From assembly GCA_900169235.1 (NCBI GenBank), contig FWCC01000050.1, positions 1 to 50,920 on the forward strand: a stretch of DNA of 50,920 nucleotides. The letters run 5' to 3'. The notes under the pieces were generated by a model. That model was not told the DNA's origin. It did not search any database and worked only from the letters and a program-made list of their open reading frames with translations. The number at the start of each line of letters is the position of its first letter. Position 1 is the first letter of the stretch. A program made the translations under genes and the position numbers. Positions 9,686 to 21,591 of this stretch are shown piece after piece. This DNA comes from Zarea fungicola (taxonomy: Eukaryota; Ascomycota; Sordariomycetes; Hypocreales; Cordycipitaceae).

Positions 9686-12111
9686 ATGCCTGCTCCATAC
9701 TCAGACAACGTCTACTCTGACCCGGATCCTTCAGTCTCGGAGTCTCATGGCGTCCATGACGACGACGACACTTCTCCTGCTGCTACTGCCGCCNNCCGCC
9801 GCCTCAGCCCTGTCGCCATCTGATGGATACTTTCACGCTTCTGCCGACGACGACGTCTCCCCTACCTCCCGCCAACCCCAGCAACTCCAGCATCACCAGC
9901 AACCCACACATCCCTCGCATCGCTCGTCTGCTAGCGGCCCCTACGTTCCTAATGTCCTGGTTGAAGATCCCACTCTCTACTCGGATCCGGATACCAAGGC
10001 CAAGCTTGCACACCATCTGATAAATAACGACGCCTCCCCTGCGCCTTCATCCTCCTCCCCTCACCCTCACCACAACCCTCATTCCTACTACCCGTCCGCC
10101 TCGCCATCGGTATCGGGAGCTTCCATTGCCACACCAAGCACCATAACCACCGCCTCATACACACAGCTGCCTGGTCGTCAGCCTCAAAGCCCTCATCAGT
10201 TCCCGTCCCAGAACCGCCAGCTTCATATCAACACTTCACCTCCCCTGCAGCCCTCCAACTACAACAGCCAAAACTTCAACGGCCGAGCTGACGCGCCACC
10301 TGCCTATACACCTTCGTCCCCCGACAACAATCCAAGTCACTACAACTATTCAACCTTTCCCTCCGTGACTTCGCCTAGAATGGGCGTCCCAGAGGAACAC
10401 GATCGTCTGCTATCCCCTCAGCAGCAACAGCCATTCGCTGACCCCCCCAAGCAGCCTCTCTGGCAGCGCATCAAGGACTCTCACGATTCCGGTTCTCTTC
10501 GTCACAGGATCAAGCGGATCCTTGGTATTCTCGTCTTCGTGTCCATCATTCTTGTCTTTTTGGGTTTCAACATGTCTGGACCCGAATATAGAGTGAGTAT
10601 CTGTGGCTGCTTATTGCAAAAAAAAAAAAAAAAATCAAAAAATCCACTAACGAGTATATCTGTAGAAACACATCATTGACAAGTCACCCATCCGTATACC
10701 GGACATGAATGGGCGGGAGCTGGAATGGCACCCAAACAAGTCCTGCCGTGACACACCTCACAAAGGGCCTAAGGAAACATTTTATGCCGACCTGGCTTCT
10801 AACCGGGTGCTTTTTATCGAGCAGACCATCCAAAAGAAGGGCTGGAACGCACCTAGCAGTCCCATGCCTCATGTTGATGGCGAAGTTATTCTTCGCCCCA
10901 CAAGTGCCAGCAAAGCTGCTCTCGAAGTAGAAATCATTACCAACTACGAAGACATGGGCATTGACATCGAATTTGAAACAAGAGGCCATACGGATCACCT
11001 CAAAATCACCACTCCCCGTCAGTCTCCAGAGTTCTCACGCGACGCCTGCATCCAGATTCGTGTCACTGCCTGGATCCCGCAAAAAGCCATCGTCAATGCC
11101 CTTGCCGTTAACACCATTTCCTTGAACCTTTTTGTCCAAGAAGGCCTTGCAATGGGTGCTGAGAATTCTGTTGACTTCACCACGGTTTCCGGAGACGTCG
11201 TCTTGCCTGATGATGATGGTAGTGTCCAGCCCTACAAGATTGAGTCACCTGACTACAAGTATACCACCGTCTCTGGCGACATCAAAGGTTGGTTCCCCAT
11301 GTACCACAAGCTCAAGATCACAACTGTATCGGGCGACGTGCGTGCACAAGTCAAACACAAGGACATTGTCCTCAGCTCCAATGTACCTTCACTCATGGAA
11401 GTCGCCTCCGTATCTGGCACAGTCACAGTCCAAGACGGCAGTGACGCCGCAGACTATGACGTCCCCGCCCGGGATCACCTCGTCAAGCTTCACACAACTT
11501 CTGGGGACATTGCTGCCAAAGTCTACACAGGATCTTCTTCCGAGTTTAGCTCAACTTCCGGTGATTTGCAAATCGACCTCGTGCCAGTCTTTGACGAGCG
11601 CTGGCTGCGATCATCCTGGCGACCACTTCTCATGACAACCACTACTAGTGGTAGTCACCGCATCACAATCAAAGAGCCACTCTTTGTGGAAATCCCCAAT
11701 GAACTGTACCCTGGCCGACGTCCAAACCTGCCCAAGACGGAGCAGCCCGAGGAACCCAGCAAGGTAAATGTGGATGGCACCTCTGTGATTGCAGATGACA
11801 ACAAAGACGAGACCGAAACCCAAGACATTAAGCGTCGCCGCATCGCCAAGAACAACCGTGGCCTGACAGCCCTGGAGTCGCGCCACAGTTCCATAAGCGG
11901 CAATATGCGCCTATTTTACCCGGCCTCGTGGGAGGGCAGTTTTTCTGCCAGCTCTATGTCTTCGGATATTGCATTCCGCGGCAAGGATGTCGTCGTGGAG
12001 AAGAAGCGCGGCGGTCTTATTAACAAGGAAGTGTCTGGCCACAAGGGCGATGGCTCGTCAACGCTCAAGATTAATGAGCTGTCTGGCGATGTCATGGTGT
12101 GGATCGGATAG
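9686..12111 (+). CDS. Membrane-anchored DUF4097/adhesin-like protein
   Basis: The biochemical function is unknown. Exons are 9686-10592 and 10666-12111, with an intron of 73 nt (GTGAGT..TAG, CTAAC branch, A-tract inside), totalling about 783 residues. The N-terminal ~275 residues are Pro/Ser/His/Gln-rich and probably disordered. A basic stretch then leads into one membrane segment near 278-294 (ILGILVFVSIILVFLGF), suggesting a type II protein with the C-terminal part outside the cytosol. That part has repeated T-V/T-SGD units (TTVSGDI, TTVSGDV, TTSGDI, STSGDL), the pattern of DUF4097 beta-helical domains. NN at 9794-9795 breaks the frame: upstream and downstream frames agree only if the true gap is 1 mod 3 bases, so this looks like an assembly error and not a pseudogene. 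Confidence 0.8.
9794..9795. other. Assembly gap (NN) inside the coding sequence
   Basis: Two unknown bases within a GCC/CCG-rich low-complexity stretch. The frame after them differs from the frame before, so the real number of bases is not two. Confidence 0.9.
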
Positions 12112-15059
12112 TAATCGGCGCTGAGGACCCAAAAATTGTGTACTAGGAAGGAATGCTACATAGTTGATACTAACACACTCTTTCTGTTGATATTTCCTGC
12201 TAGTTATTCCTTTTGCCTTTTTATGTTTGGACGACAGGGATCAATATTGAGAATGCTTTGAGCCTTTATGGCAGAATAACAGCACTTGCTACTTTCGAAT
12301 ACGTACTCTGGACAATTTGTTTTTTTGTAGAAGTATGATACGACTGACGGCTTTAGAGCCCATTTTAGTTGAATTGAAAAGAATTAACCACCGTCGCCAC
12401 ACCAATAAAAAGAAGTCTTCGTTCTCACGCTCTCTATTCCCCTTGCTTTGCAGGTTGTGCTGTTGGCAACAGGGGTTCCAGAATCCCTGATGATATTCCG
12501 CCACAGGCTGTGCAATGACAGTAAAAATTCTCAGAGAACTTGTATGAAACTGTCCCACCAGCTCCCACCCCAACCATATGAAATCCATCTGGTCAAGAAC
12601 TGGTACGCTACCCCGTCATCTACTAAAAACACCAGTTAGTATGTACGTCGTTCTAGTAAGGTACATACCTTTCCATTCCGCCGGAGCTAAAGGAGCTCAT
12701 CAACGTCCAGATAACTATCCGTTCCATCTCGCCCCTGCAGAGGATGCTCTCAGGTGCAGCAAGTTCAGGGCGGCCACGATGCATGAAAGCAGCTCAGCCG
12801 TCATCCTTGGAAGGACCACTGGCAGGAATGCAGACCACGCGAGAGGCGTGCGTCTCGATCAGCTTCTAGATATCCGATGAGCATAGACTCGATAACGGTG
12901 AAAAAAGACCGGGAACGTCTCAATAGCTTCAATCATTAACAAACAGTCAAAGTCAACCCTGTACTCGTGCTGTTATCACCCTGAAGCGTTGTACTACCAA
13001 CTCTGATTATGTCACTCCCCTCAAACTTAGGAATGCTGCGAACCGCATCCAATGTACGGCGTTATGCCGGTGCCGGGGGCCTTTACCAGCAAGTCGAAAT
13101 TTGCTCTCTCCCTCAATGTCTTTATTGTCCTTGCCTCCTAGAGGTTTCTGCTGCCAGATCAGCCCCTCTCGTGGACGGTTCGGAAACGGCATTGAAACAA
13201 TGTGGAGCGATAATGCGAATGCGCCTTCAGAAACCACCGTTTTTGTCAGCGGAGAGCGGTACGGAGACCACGGTTTCAGCGGGAAATCACGCTGGATACG
13301 AGCACCACAATAATTCCCAGCGCAGGATTGCCCCGGGCATGGGCAGCTCCGTGACAATGGGCCGGTACAAGTTCTTGCTGTATGTGTATGAAAGGTAAAT
13401 TGACCTTCTGTATTAGGAGCGTACCGGGGCAAATTTCAGCACACCTGCTTTTCTGTTTGAACCAGGAATTGAAGAGATCAGGACATTGTTGCATGTTTCC
13501 TGTAAGCTGAGGCGACTGACGAGGCGAACATCAACATAAGCCATTATGACCAATTAAGCCGATCAGGCGCGAAACCTCAACGGCGGCATAGTCAATGTAG
13601 TGTTTGTGAGCTCAATGAGCAGGCAAACTTGCCCCGCAGGAGGCTCTCCACGGCCGTATAGAGTTAACCTGCAACGACGAATGTTACCATAAGGAACCCT
13701 GATTGTCCCGGTGTAGATCACAACGGGAAAAGTATAGGAACTCACAGTAGGTTAGTTAGGCTAGTGAAGGAGGAGCAGTCGATTAAGAGGCAGAGAATAT
13801 GGTTAAAGAAGAGAAAAGAAAAGAAAAGAAAAGAAAGAAGCCAGCTGCAGGACGTAAATTAAGTGGGATTATATACTCAAAAAGGGATCTTCTACTCGAC
13901 GTTGTTGCGGCAGTTTGCAAGTCCGAGAGCTGATTTTTCAGTTCACACAGAAGCAATTTAATGCTGGTGACGTCAAAAAGACAATGGTAAGCAGATTCTG
14001 TAATAAAGCGAATGAAACATGGTTCCGAACAATGTTATGATCCTTGTACAATCTAAAAACTGGGTGGAGGTACCGTGATGCACGCTGCCGGTTACAGCAT
14101 TTAGAGGCACATACCACAAACATTCACCAACCACACTTGGGCTTAACATCACTTTGCCGTTTTAGCCTGAAATACTCAAAATTGCGTTGCTAGGATATCA
14201 GAGTCCAGTATCCAGACAACCTGAAAAGGCTCCCATACGACGAGATGGCCGTCTAACTGCGAGCACTCTTCCATTCCACAACCGTATAAATAGGCATTCC
14301 TCTCCCCTACCGGCACAAAAGTTTCCGCAATCGCTTGACTTGTGAAACTTCTCTGCCATGGCCCGTCGAGTGTTGTCATTCGCCAATATTGAATCCATAG
14401 CCATGTCGCCAGCCGCTTGCAAATTGAATCCTGGGCTGCCTCACGCACCGCCATGTTAAACACGTTTACACTGCCTCGGGAAGTTGGCAGCAGGCGAACC
14501 AATGTCTGCCAAGTTAGCTGCCTCGGACGCAGAGAGCCTCTGGACGTCTTACATGGGCTGGCCGTGGGCGCCCGCCAGCACCGCCTTGCAGATAAGGGCA
14601 TTAGCTCGTCGCCTAGCTGAACATTAAAACCAATCTCACGAGGTGCCAGCAATACCTCGTCCAGCTACCTACGCAACCTCTTGGTGTGCGTCTCTCGTTC
14701 AAATGCAACCACAGGTTGCTTTGCGTCTGTGCCCCTCTCTCATTCAAGGCAGAAATCCTAGTAATATGGACTGTAATATCTTGGAACATAGACAGTAGTG
14801 GGCCATTCCTGAAAACGGCCATGGGTGCGTGCTCTTACCGTGAATCGCTGACATTGCCGCCCCTTCCCCAAAGAATTCTTTCCCAACCCTTATCTCAATC
14901 TTTGTATATCAATCTGCAATTTGCAACTCCTCGTCTTGTGATAAGCTTAACCCACAGTCGCTATTCTTCAACCCTCCTCAGAGTCGGCTGCTCCTGTACC
15001 GATGATCAAGTGTGAGGGAACATGACCTGTCCATTGTGCTGCTACAAACCCCAAATGAG
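12112..15059. other. Gene-poor spacer, about 2.9 kb
   Basis: No ORF with recognisable homology. Open stretches exist on both strands at 13007-13432 and on the minus strand at 14176-14652, but they begin with non-ATG codons or have no family resemblance. An (AAAAG)n simple repeat lies at about 13809-13838. Confidence 0.5.
13809..13838. repeat. (AAAAG)n microsatellite
   Basis: About five units of GAAAA in a purine-rich stretch of the spacer. Confidence 0.8.
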
Positions 15060-15578
15060 TTAAACTGTCGCCACCGCCGCCACAATCCCAGCTTCTGCAA
15101 CTCTGATATCATCCTCGAAATCCAGCGCGCTGCTAACATCCTCAAAGGCCATCCAAACGGATTGGAAGTCCTCGTCTGCCTGCTGCGTGCCCTCGTTCGG
15201 CACCATGGTAGAATCGGCTACTGCAACAAACCAAAATATAATCTTTCGTACGCCATTTGTGACACGTTGTGAGACCGCGATGGGTTCCGCAACAGATTGA
15301 GCACTGGCGTGAATTGCCGGTTCCGCGGCAGTAGTAGCGCGCGTTACAATGTTGACAGGTAGAATCCGAGCATGCACACCAGTTTCCTCATACGTCTCCC
15401 GGATGGCGGCGTCATGGAGTGATTCGTCAATGTCCTTGCGCCCTTTGGGGAGGTAGCATTCGTTTGTTTTGCGCGTGCGGATGAGAAGCACTTTCGATGT
15501 TGCCAAGTCGACGGTGACAGTGCCGCAGCTAATGGCAAAGCTGTCGCAAAAGTCGAGGCTTTTGTTAGTCGAGTTCAT
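15060..15578 (-). CDS. Nudix hydrolase
   Basis: Nudix enzymes cleave nucleoside diphosphates linked to another moiety, using divalent metal. The 172-residue protein has an intact Nudix box at residues 46-68: G46, E52, then R60-E61, E64-E65, G67-V68 (GX5EX7REX2EEXGV). The position after RE is Thr, where an aliphatic residue is usual. The start MNSTNKSLDF was chosen because the strand-beta motif SCGTVTVDL follows directly; the frame is open further upstream but that part is not Nudix-like. The substrate cannot be read from sequence; diadenosine or inositol polyphosphates are possible for fungal relatives with the YLPKGRKD context. No intron. It lies in tandem with the BTB gene 364 bp upstream. 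Confidence 0.85.
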   Translation of the reverse strand: MNSTNKSLDFCDSFAISCGTVTVDLATSKVLLIRTRKTNECYLPKGRKDIDESLHDAAIRETYEETGVHARILPVNIVTRATTAAEPAIHASAQSVAEPIAVSQRVTNGVRKIIFWFVAVADSTMVPNEGTQQADEDFQSVWMAFEDVSSALDFEDDIRVAEAGIVAAVATV

Positions 15579-15942
15579 GTTCGATATCTGCTGTCTTTGC
15601 AGGGTCAAGGTAAGCAACTTGTCTCCTACCAAACGCGTCGGGGATGGCAGTTGTATAGAAATACAGACCCACAGGACAGTCTGATCAGCAATCTTTCTAG
15701 GAAGCAGGAAGCGGAAGAAAGGTCCAAAATTATGCTCAAAGAATGCATTCAAAAATTTACAATTAAATACAGCAACCAAGTACAATTTATTCAACATGTG
15801 TAATGTTTATATGGGTATATGATCAGGATTTCCTCGTGTACCTGCACGTGAACTACTGATGTGCAATATCCTGAAATCAAAATGCTATATTATTAGTCAT
15901 GACATAGGGTAATTCGTAATCGTGTACTGGGATGATTTTCCG

Positions 15943-17673
15943 TCAGTCGTCCGGCGACCACGGCAAATCTCTCTCCCGCACCATAGTGCACGTTAAATAT
16001 CGTATTCCGTCACTAGGCGGTTTACCACCTGCGGTACCAGCCGCTAGATCTAGCTCGAGACTGCTCCCCATCAACGGCGCAACGATTTCTCGTGCCATGC
16101 CTTTCAGCTCATCCAGCCGCTTTTCGAAACGTCGCAAGTTATCCCGGCTATACAGCTCCGGAGTCAACTTGAGAAAATCTTTGCAGTCGCTATGCGGCAA
16201 ATAGGCGGTTGGCCTACCTGCGAGTGTGCGATAAGCACGCCCAATGACACCGAGAGCTGGTAGTGGCGCAAATGCAGCCTTGCTTGCGACACTCGTGGAT
16301 GTATTTTGGCCGGTTTGCGAGCCCGCACGTCTGCTGAATGAGGTGGGATCGCCAGGCGGTGGTGGCGATGTGTTGTCCGTCAGCCACTGCCTGAAGTAGC
16401 TTACTACGAGCCAGTCCAGGTAGTTTGAAGACGGCGTGACGCGGTCGCCATGCGAATTTAGCAGAGTCAGTCGAAATAACCGTCGTTCTACGCGGCTAAC
16501 AGTAAACTCCAAATCGTCCACTTTGTCCTCAATAAGGTCTAGAACTGAATCTGGCATAGATGTGCGCAGACTGCGTTCACCAACGGGCCATTGGCCAACC
16601 ACATGAACAAGAGCCTCTTGAAAGATGACCTTTGATCGAGCCAGGTATCCCAGGCGTAGGTATGAAACGGGGTACTTAGCGATCTGCTTCCATAGGCGCG
16701 CTTGAAATTGTAGCAAATGATGATCAACTCGGGGGCCAACCACGGCCAAGGCGTCGTATTGATCAGCAAGGTTGAGGAGGTGCTTGCATTGAATATACGC
16801 ATCGGCTACATTCACGCCGTCTAGAAGAGGCGGATAATTGTAAAAAATGCGGAAGAGGTTTTCATAGTCGCGGATAACGTCTTCTTCTTCGGGTACGGCA
16901 ACGATGACGGTGTTGTTGTTCCGGCTATGTGACCGGCCGTGCGCTGTTAGACTGAGATTGGCCAGAGACTGCGCAAAAGTAGATCGCTGGCTCTTGGATG
17001 AGTGGGGGGCTTGAGGTTGCGCCTGTAGATTGCTGCGCCGTGAATGCGACAACGGCCCCGAGTCCGGGGCGGCGCTCGATCCAGGTCGAGGACTCGCGAA
17101 AATGGACTGATGCTTCGGTTGTGAGCTGTCGTCGGATTCGGGATCCTTCTGTACTAGCATGGGAATGTCATCATCTCCATGGCCGGGATCGAGTTCATAG
17201 CGCCATCGCCTCCTCACTGGCATCGAGAATGGTAGTGGTTCAGCGCCTGAAGTCGAGTCGGCTTGGCTCAAAACGGAGCCATTTGGATTGACACAGGCGA
17301 CCTCATTACCAGCCGCAAGCTGTCGAACCTTTGGTTTTGTGGCTGGATATGGACCACGGACGCGCGACCATTCTTCAGAGGTGCTGGCTTCAAAGAAACC
17401 GCTGCAACGAGTGAGAATATGCCTATGCAGAAGATAACGGTTCTCGAGCGGCCCAGCCCTCACAATTATCTCGACATCGCCGGTCTGCGTGAAGACGGGA
17501 AACTCATTGAGTGCGATGAAGGAGTCGCCGCCAGCATGTGAACGGTTATAGCGTTTCGAGCGGGAGCTTGTGTGGCCGCCGTTTCGTGGCAGGATGGCAG
17601 AAGCAGCAGAGGAGCTGTGGCCACGGCGATGGTGAAGGCTGTACTGCGCTGTTGGATCTGGTTGCGACACCAT
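15943..17673 (-). CDS. BTB/POZ-domain protein with a split BTB fold
   Basis: A fungal BTB-type protein of 576 residues without visible introns. The ATG at 17673 (MVSQPDPTAQYSL) is the first in frame; an earlier in-frame TTG was ignored. The first half of a BTB domain is at about residues 57-104 (FTQTGDVEIIVRAG, then LLHRHILTRCSGFFEAS). A polar, Ser/Pro/Gln-rich insertion of about 160 residues follows. The fold then seems to resume at about 266-315 (DYENLFRIFYNYPP, and a YIQCKHLLNLADQYDA helix typical of the BTB C-terminal part). A long helical region follows. BTB proteins often act as dimers or as Cullin-3 adaptors, but no partner is evident. Divergent from the TilS-like gene. Confidence 0.8.
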   Translation of the reverse strand: MVSQPDPTAQYSLHHRRGHSSSAASAILPRNGGHTSSRSKRYNRSHAGGDSFIALNEFPVFTQTGDVEIIVRAGPLENRYLLHRHILTRCSGFFEASTSEEWSRVRGPYPATKPKVRQLAAGNEVACVNPNGSVLSQADSTSGAEPLPFSMPVRRRWRYELDPGHGDDDIPMLVQKDPESDDSSQPKHQSIFASPRPGSSAAPDSGPLSHSRRSNLQAQPQAPHSSKSQRSTFAQSLANLSLTAHGRSHSRNNNTVIVAVPEEEDVIRDYENLFRIFYNYPPLLDGVNVADAYIQCKHLLNLADQYDALAVVGPRVDHHLLQFQARLWKQIAKYPVSYLRLGYLARSKVIFQEALVHVVGQWPVGERSLRTSMPDSVLDLIEDKVDDLEFTVSRVERRLFRLTLLNSHGDRVTPSSNYLDWLVVSYFRQWLTDNTSPPPPGDPTSFSRRAGSQTGQNTSTSVASKAAFAPLPALGVIGRAYRTLAGRPTAYLPHSDCKDFLKLTPELYSRDNLRRFEKRLDELKGMAREIVAPLMGSSLELDLAAGTAGGKPPSDGIRYLTCTMVRERDLPWSPDD

Positions 17674-19006
17674 TAGTGCGGGCGGGACAGGCACGGGCCG
17701 AGGACGCAAATAAGAAGAGCGCTGTGAGAAGGATAGGATGAATGCGGCACGATTGCAAAATGGAGAATATGGCTGCTTTTCAAGTTGCCACTGGGGATGT
17801 TGCTCGCGTCGCGTTTTTCTGCGGCGTCGTCGGTGTCATACAGATTGGTGTGTAGCTGGGTATTAGTCGGCCTTGTGACAGGCTGCACGAGACTCGATCT
17901 TGTTGACAAGATACCTGGCAGTATGAGACAGTATGGAGAAGCCGGAGCCAGCACCCGGCTGGCGAGAAGGACCAAGTTGGGTTTATGGCGAGGAAAAGTC
18001 GCAAGGCTTGAGGAACTAGAAGAGATATGTAGGAGTTGAATAAAAATTCGGATAAAGCTGGGACGAAGAGTAGCGAGAGCTCTTCAGCGTCCCACTAGGC
18101 TTCATCAATGATATAATACCTGCTAGTAGTTACAGTAGTTAGAACGCGCCCCTCTCCCCCCTCCAGCAAAGGTTGTCAAGGACCGAGCGAGAGCAAAGCA
18201 AGGCACAGGCCCTGCTTGTAAGCTCCAGGCGGCATGCTGTTAGTGGATTGGCAAGGAGTGGACCAAAGGACCCGTCTCTATAATAAAGAGGGAAAAGTTT
18301 CAACGCCCCCGCTGTGAGAGGCAGCCCAGAAAACGCCCAGCAGCTGCAGGTTGGTTGGTGGCGGACGAATCGGCGTTGCGAGAGACACTGGGTCAGTAAC
18401 GGGAAGCACTAGCTTAGCGGCACAGGGTGAGAGATCGCTAACCAGTCGCCGCCACAGAACCATGGATGGGGGACAGGGTATGTATGCCAGGGGAGACCAG
18501 AGGATGAAGGGGAGAAATAATGAAAGGCATGATGCAGAAGAGAGAGTGAAATCGGTGATGATGATCTTGTTTTCCCCATATTCTTTTTTCTTCCGCGTTT
18601 GACTTACAGTTGTCACCAGCTGGCAGACTTGTTGTAGAATAGTACCTCCAACTGGTATGAAAGTTGGTGGGGTTCCAAAGTATCGAACCGTTTACCACTT
18701 GGGTACGTCGCGACATGCCCTTTTCATGATTTTACGAAAGGCTCTGTCCCGCTCTAATTCCCGCACCGCCCGTGTCTTTGATCCTTATGCTACGGTGAAC
18801 CACTCTACTTCACCATGAGACAAACTTTGGCTGGAACGAGAGCATGCCCAAGAATAGCAACAATACCCAGGACCCACAGCCAGCTCCAGCTAGCCCAGCC
18901 TGAAGCGGCCAAGGTCGCCTGACGCAAAGTAACATCTCGGAAAAATGTTCGTTGACATTGACAAAATAACCTCGCCCCAACGAGCATCTCACCACCACGA
19001 AATGGA
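17674..19006. promoter_or_regulatory. Divergent spacer between the BTB gene and TilS
   Basis: About 1.3 kb containing both 5' regions. Overlapping ORFs near 17785-18039 and 18278-18716 look non-coding. A TACCTGCTAGTAG-like string is at about 18117-18129. No other structure stands out. Confidence 0.5.
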
Positions 19007-19010
19007 ATGA
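19002..19010 (+). promoter_or_regulatory. Two-codon uORF overlapping the TilS start
   Basis: ATG GAA TGA at 19002-19010. Its stop codon overlaps the main ATG (19007-19009) in the string ATGGAATGA. If scanning ribosomes use the first ATG they terminate exactly on the main start, so this could damp or re-initiate translation. No experimental support. Confidence 0.5.
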
Positions 19011-21146
19011 GCGCCATTACTCCTGTATTCAACAATGTCGTTCGACCAATTAGTATCACCGAGTTTCGGGAAGCAATCTCTGCAACATGCCAGCCTCGCT
19101 TCCCCAACGTGCGACAGGCACGGGCCCGGGCGATAGGTAGGCTTCATCACACTCACGCACGCAGTGGACGTCTCCTGCTCCCTCGGCAGCTAACCTGTTA
19201 TACAAGGCCTTGCTGTCAGCGGCGGCGCTGACTCTATGGCCCTTGCTTTTCTACTTTCGAAATATGTCAAAACATATCAGGGCCACCGGATTGCTGACAA
19301 CCCACCTCACAATGTGCTCGCAATCACCATCGACCATCGCCTACGACCGGAGAGCGCGGTAGAAGCCGCCAAGGTAGCGCAAAACATCAAGAGCATGGGG
19401 ATGAAGGCGGCTGTCGTAGCCCTTGACTGGTCTAAAGTACTTGGCGCAGACGTCAACCCCCGCACACAGCCAAACATGGAGAGCCTCGCAAGGACGCTTC
19501 GATATCGAACCATGGGCGCTTTCTTCGCGCGACAGAATGTTATGAGTCTCTTCTTTGGCCATCACCGTGATGATCAGCATGAAACCGTGCTGATGCGACT
19601 CCTTTCCGGCCATGGATACCGTGGCCTACAGGGTATGCACAAAGCCAACTCAATACCCGAATGCTACGACATTGACGGCGCATACAAGAGCGGATTGCTG
19701 GATGATCAATTACGCAAGCATCCCTATCTAAAATTCAGCCCTCCTGGCAGAGAAATGAGGGCTTTGCGAAGCAGACTGCAGCTTGAAAGCACGTTGCCAG
19801 GCTTTGATCAACTTCGGTCCTATCTAGGAGTCAATGATCTGTCAGCACAATTCCCTGGCCATTTACACCACGATTTCGACCCCAATCTACCCTACCTACC
19901 GCCACTGAATATCGAGGATGGGGGGATCACAGTGTATCGCCCTTTATTAGATTTTGACAAATCCAGGCTCATAGCCACTTGCGAGGCCAATAGGGTACCT
20001 TGGTTTGAGGACCCCACAAATGCCGATCCAACATTGACTACGCGGAATGCATTAAGAAGATTGTGCAGAGAGCACCAACTCCCGAAAGCATTGCAAAAGT
20101 CTTCGATCATTGCTCTGGCTGCACGTTCAAGGCAGAGGATCCGGGAGGAAGAGGCAGAGGCGTCTAGGATTCTCGCCCAACAAGCGACGATTGTTGACTT
20201 CGATCCTAATGTGGGATCACTTGTTGTGGATCTTCCTTCTCTCAATATCGGCAGATCGATACGCCGCCATCACAACCAAATGGCGCTGGATGAGGCTCGG
20301 CGCGGCAGACAACGACTACTAGCCGCCATTATCACACGCAAAATTATCGACTTTGTGACTCCTGATAATCATCTGCCCCGAATATCCAACTTAGAAAAGA
20401 CTCTCCGCCGGCTCTTTCCCTTGATATACGAGGATGAGCCGGCTCTTTCGCTGGGCGGAAAGGAGCGCAAGGGATTTTCCATTGCTGGTGTCCAGTTTGA
20501 TCCATTGCCTAGCTACAATTCGACACGTTGGTTCCTCTCCCGCGCACCATTCTCGTCGAACCACCTCCGCATTGTAACGGAGAGTCCAGAGGCAATTGGC
20601 AGCATCAGTTGGCGAAAGAACGATGGCCTGCTGCCGTGGCAAGCGCTTAACGGAGCGGGGTGGAGGACGTTGAAGGTGGCACATCAATGGGATGGGCGGT
20701 TCTGGATCAGGCTCAGTTCCTGCGACCGGCGTCTTAGACTGCACTTGTTACCCTTTATGGCCAGCCATAGCAAGGAATTCAAGGCGTCTTTGTCCCCGAA
20801 GGAACGCGCGAGGTTTGAGAAGCTACTCAGATACCATGCTCCAGGCAAGGTGCGATATACACTACCGGGCGTCTATTCGGTGCAGAGAAATCGACGTTCT
20901 GGAGAGGAGGATGAGGAGCCGCCACGGAGGATGAGGCTGCTGGCGTTGCCAACGCTAGGCGTACATATAGCAGGTTTGGAGCAGTCATTGCGATACGAGG
21001 CACGATATAAGAACGTAGACATGACGCTGCTTGGGAAAGGAAAAGACCGCAAGAAGTTGAGAAGACATAGGTTTATGGCACGCATCAGTTTATCAAGAAG
21101 GCAGAGACGGCAGCGCTTGAGGAGGAAGGCATATAGCCTTGTGTAA
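19007..21146 (+). CDS. tRNA(Ile)-lysidine synthetase-like PP-loop ATPase
   Basis: TilS converts C34 of tRNA-Ile(CAU) to lysidine using ATP and lysine, so that the tRNA reads AUA; in fungi a mitochondrial role is likely (inference). Exons are 19007-19136 and 19207-21146, with an intron of 70 nt (GTAGGC..AAG, CTAAC branch). Splicing rebuilds the PP-loop signature GLAVSGGADSMAL at about residues 44-56. Other TilS hallmarks are GHHRDDQHETVLMRLLSG and VPWFEDPTNADPTLTTRNALRRL. At 689 residues it is much longer than bacterial TilS (about 430); the extra part is C-terminal and ends very basic (RRQRRQRLRRKA), possibly for RNA binding. The first ~40 residues are not strikingly presequence-like. Convergent with the zinc-finger-like gene. 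Confidence 0.88.
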
Positions 21147-21591
21147 ATGTATTATACCAACATCTCCATTTGCTGCCTCGACAGCGTAATATTATTGGCC
21201 AAAATGCGTGTGTGCTCCTGCCAAGTGAGTGTGTGGCTAAATACAGGCTACAGTCTGATGCGGACAAGAAAAAAACCCCGGGAAGGTAGACGACGAATGT
21301 GTTACATATGTCCAACAGCGGCCACGGCTATGGGAGCACTGAACACCGGACAAGCTCCTGCGTTCCTTTGTTGCACCGCAGCAGCGTCTATCCATGCTGT
21401 GGAACAGAAAATTCAGATACTAAACGCTCAAAACAGTGACCCTCATTATCAATCAATCTCGTTTTCTGAATCCATCAATACTTTTTTCAATCTTTGTGGA
21501 TTTTTCCTTTTAGCTTGCAAGTCAAGCAGTGTCGAAATCGCATTGCCCGAAACAAGCCGACATGAACATGACGTTGGAACTAGGCCTTATG
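21147..21591. other. Convergent 3' spacer
   Basis: About 445 bp between the stop codons of TilS (plus) and the zinc-finger-like gene (minus). It presumably holds both 3' UTRs. I see no further feature. Confidence 0.6.

Noticed and set aside
13007..13432. 141-codon minus-strand frame facing a 129-codon plus-strand frame
   Set aside because: Two opposed frames over the same bases, the minus one starting with TTG; no family resemblance or splice structure.
14176..14652. 158-codon frame on the minus strand
   Set aside because: Begins with TTG, competes with frames on the other strand, and shows no domain I recognise. A small lineage-specific gene cannot be fully excluded.
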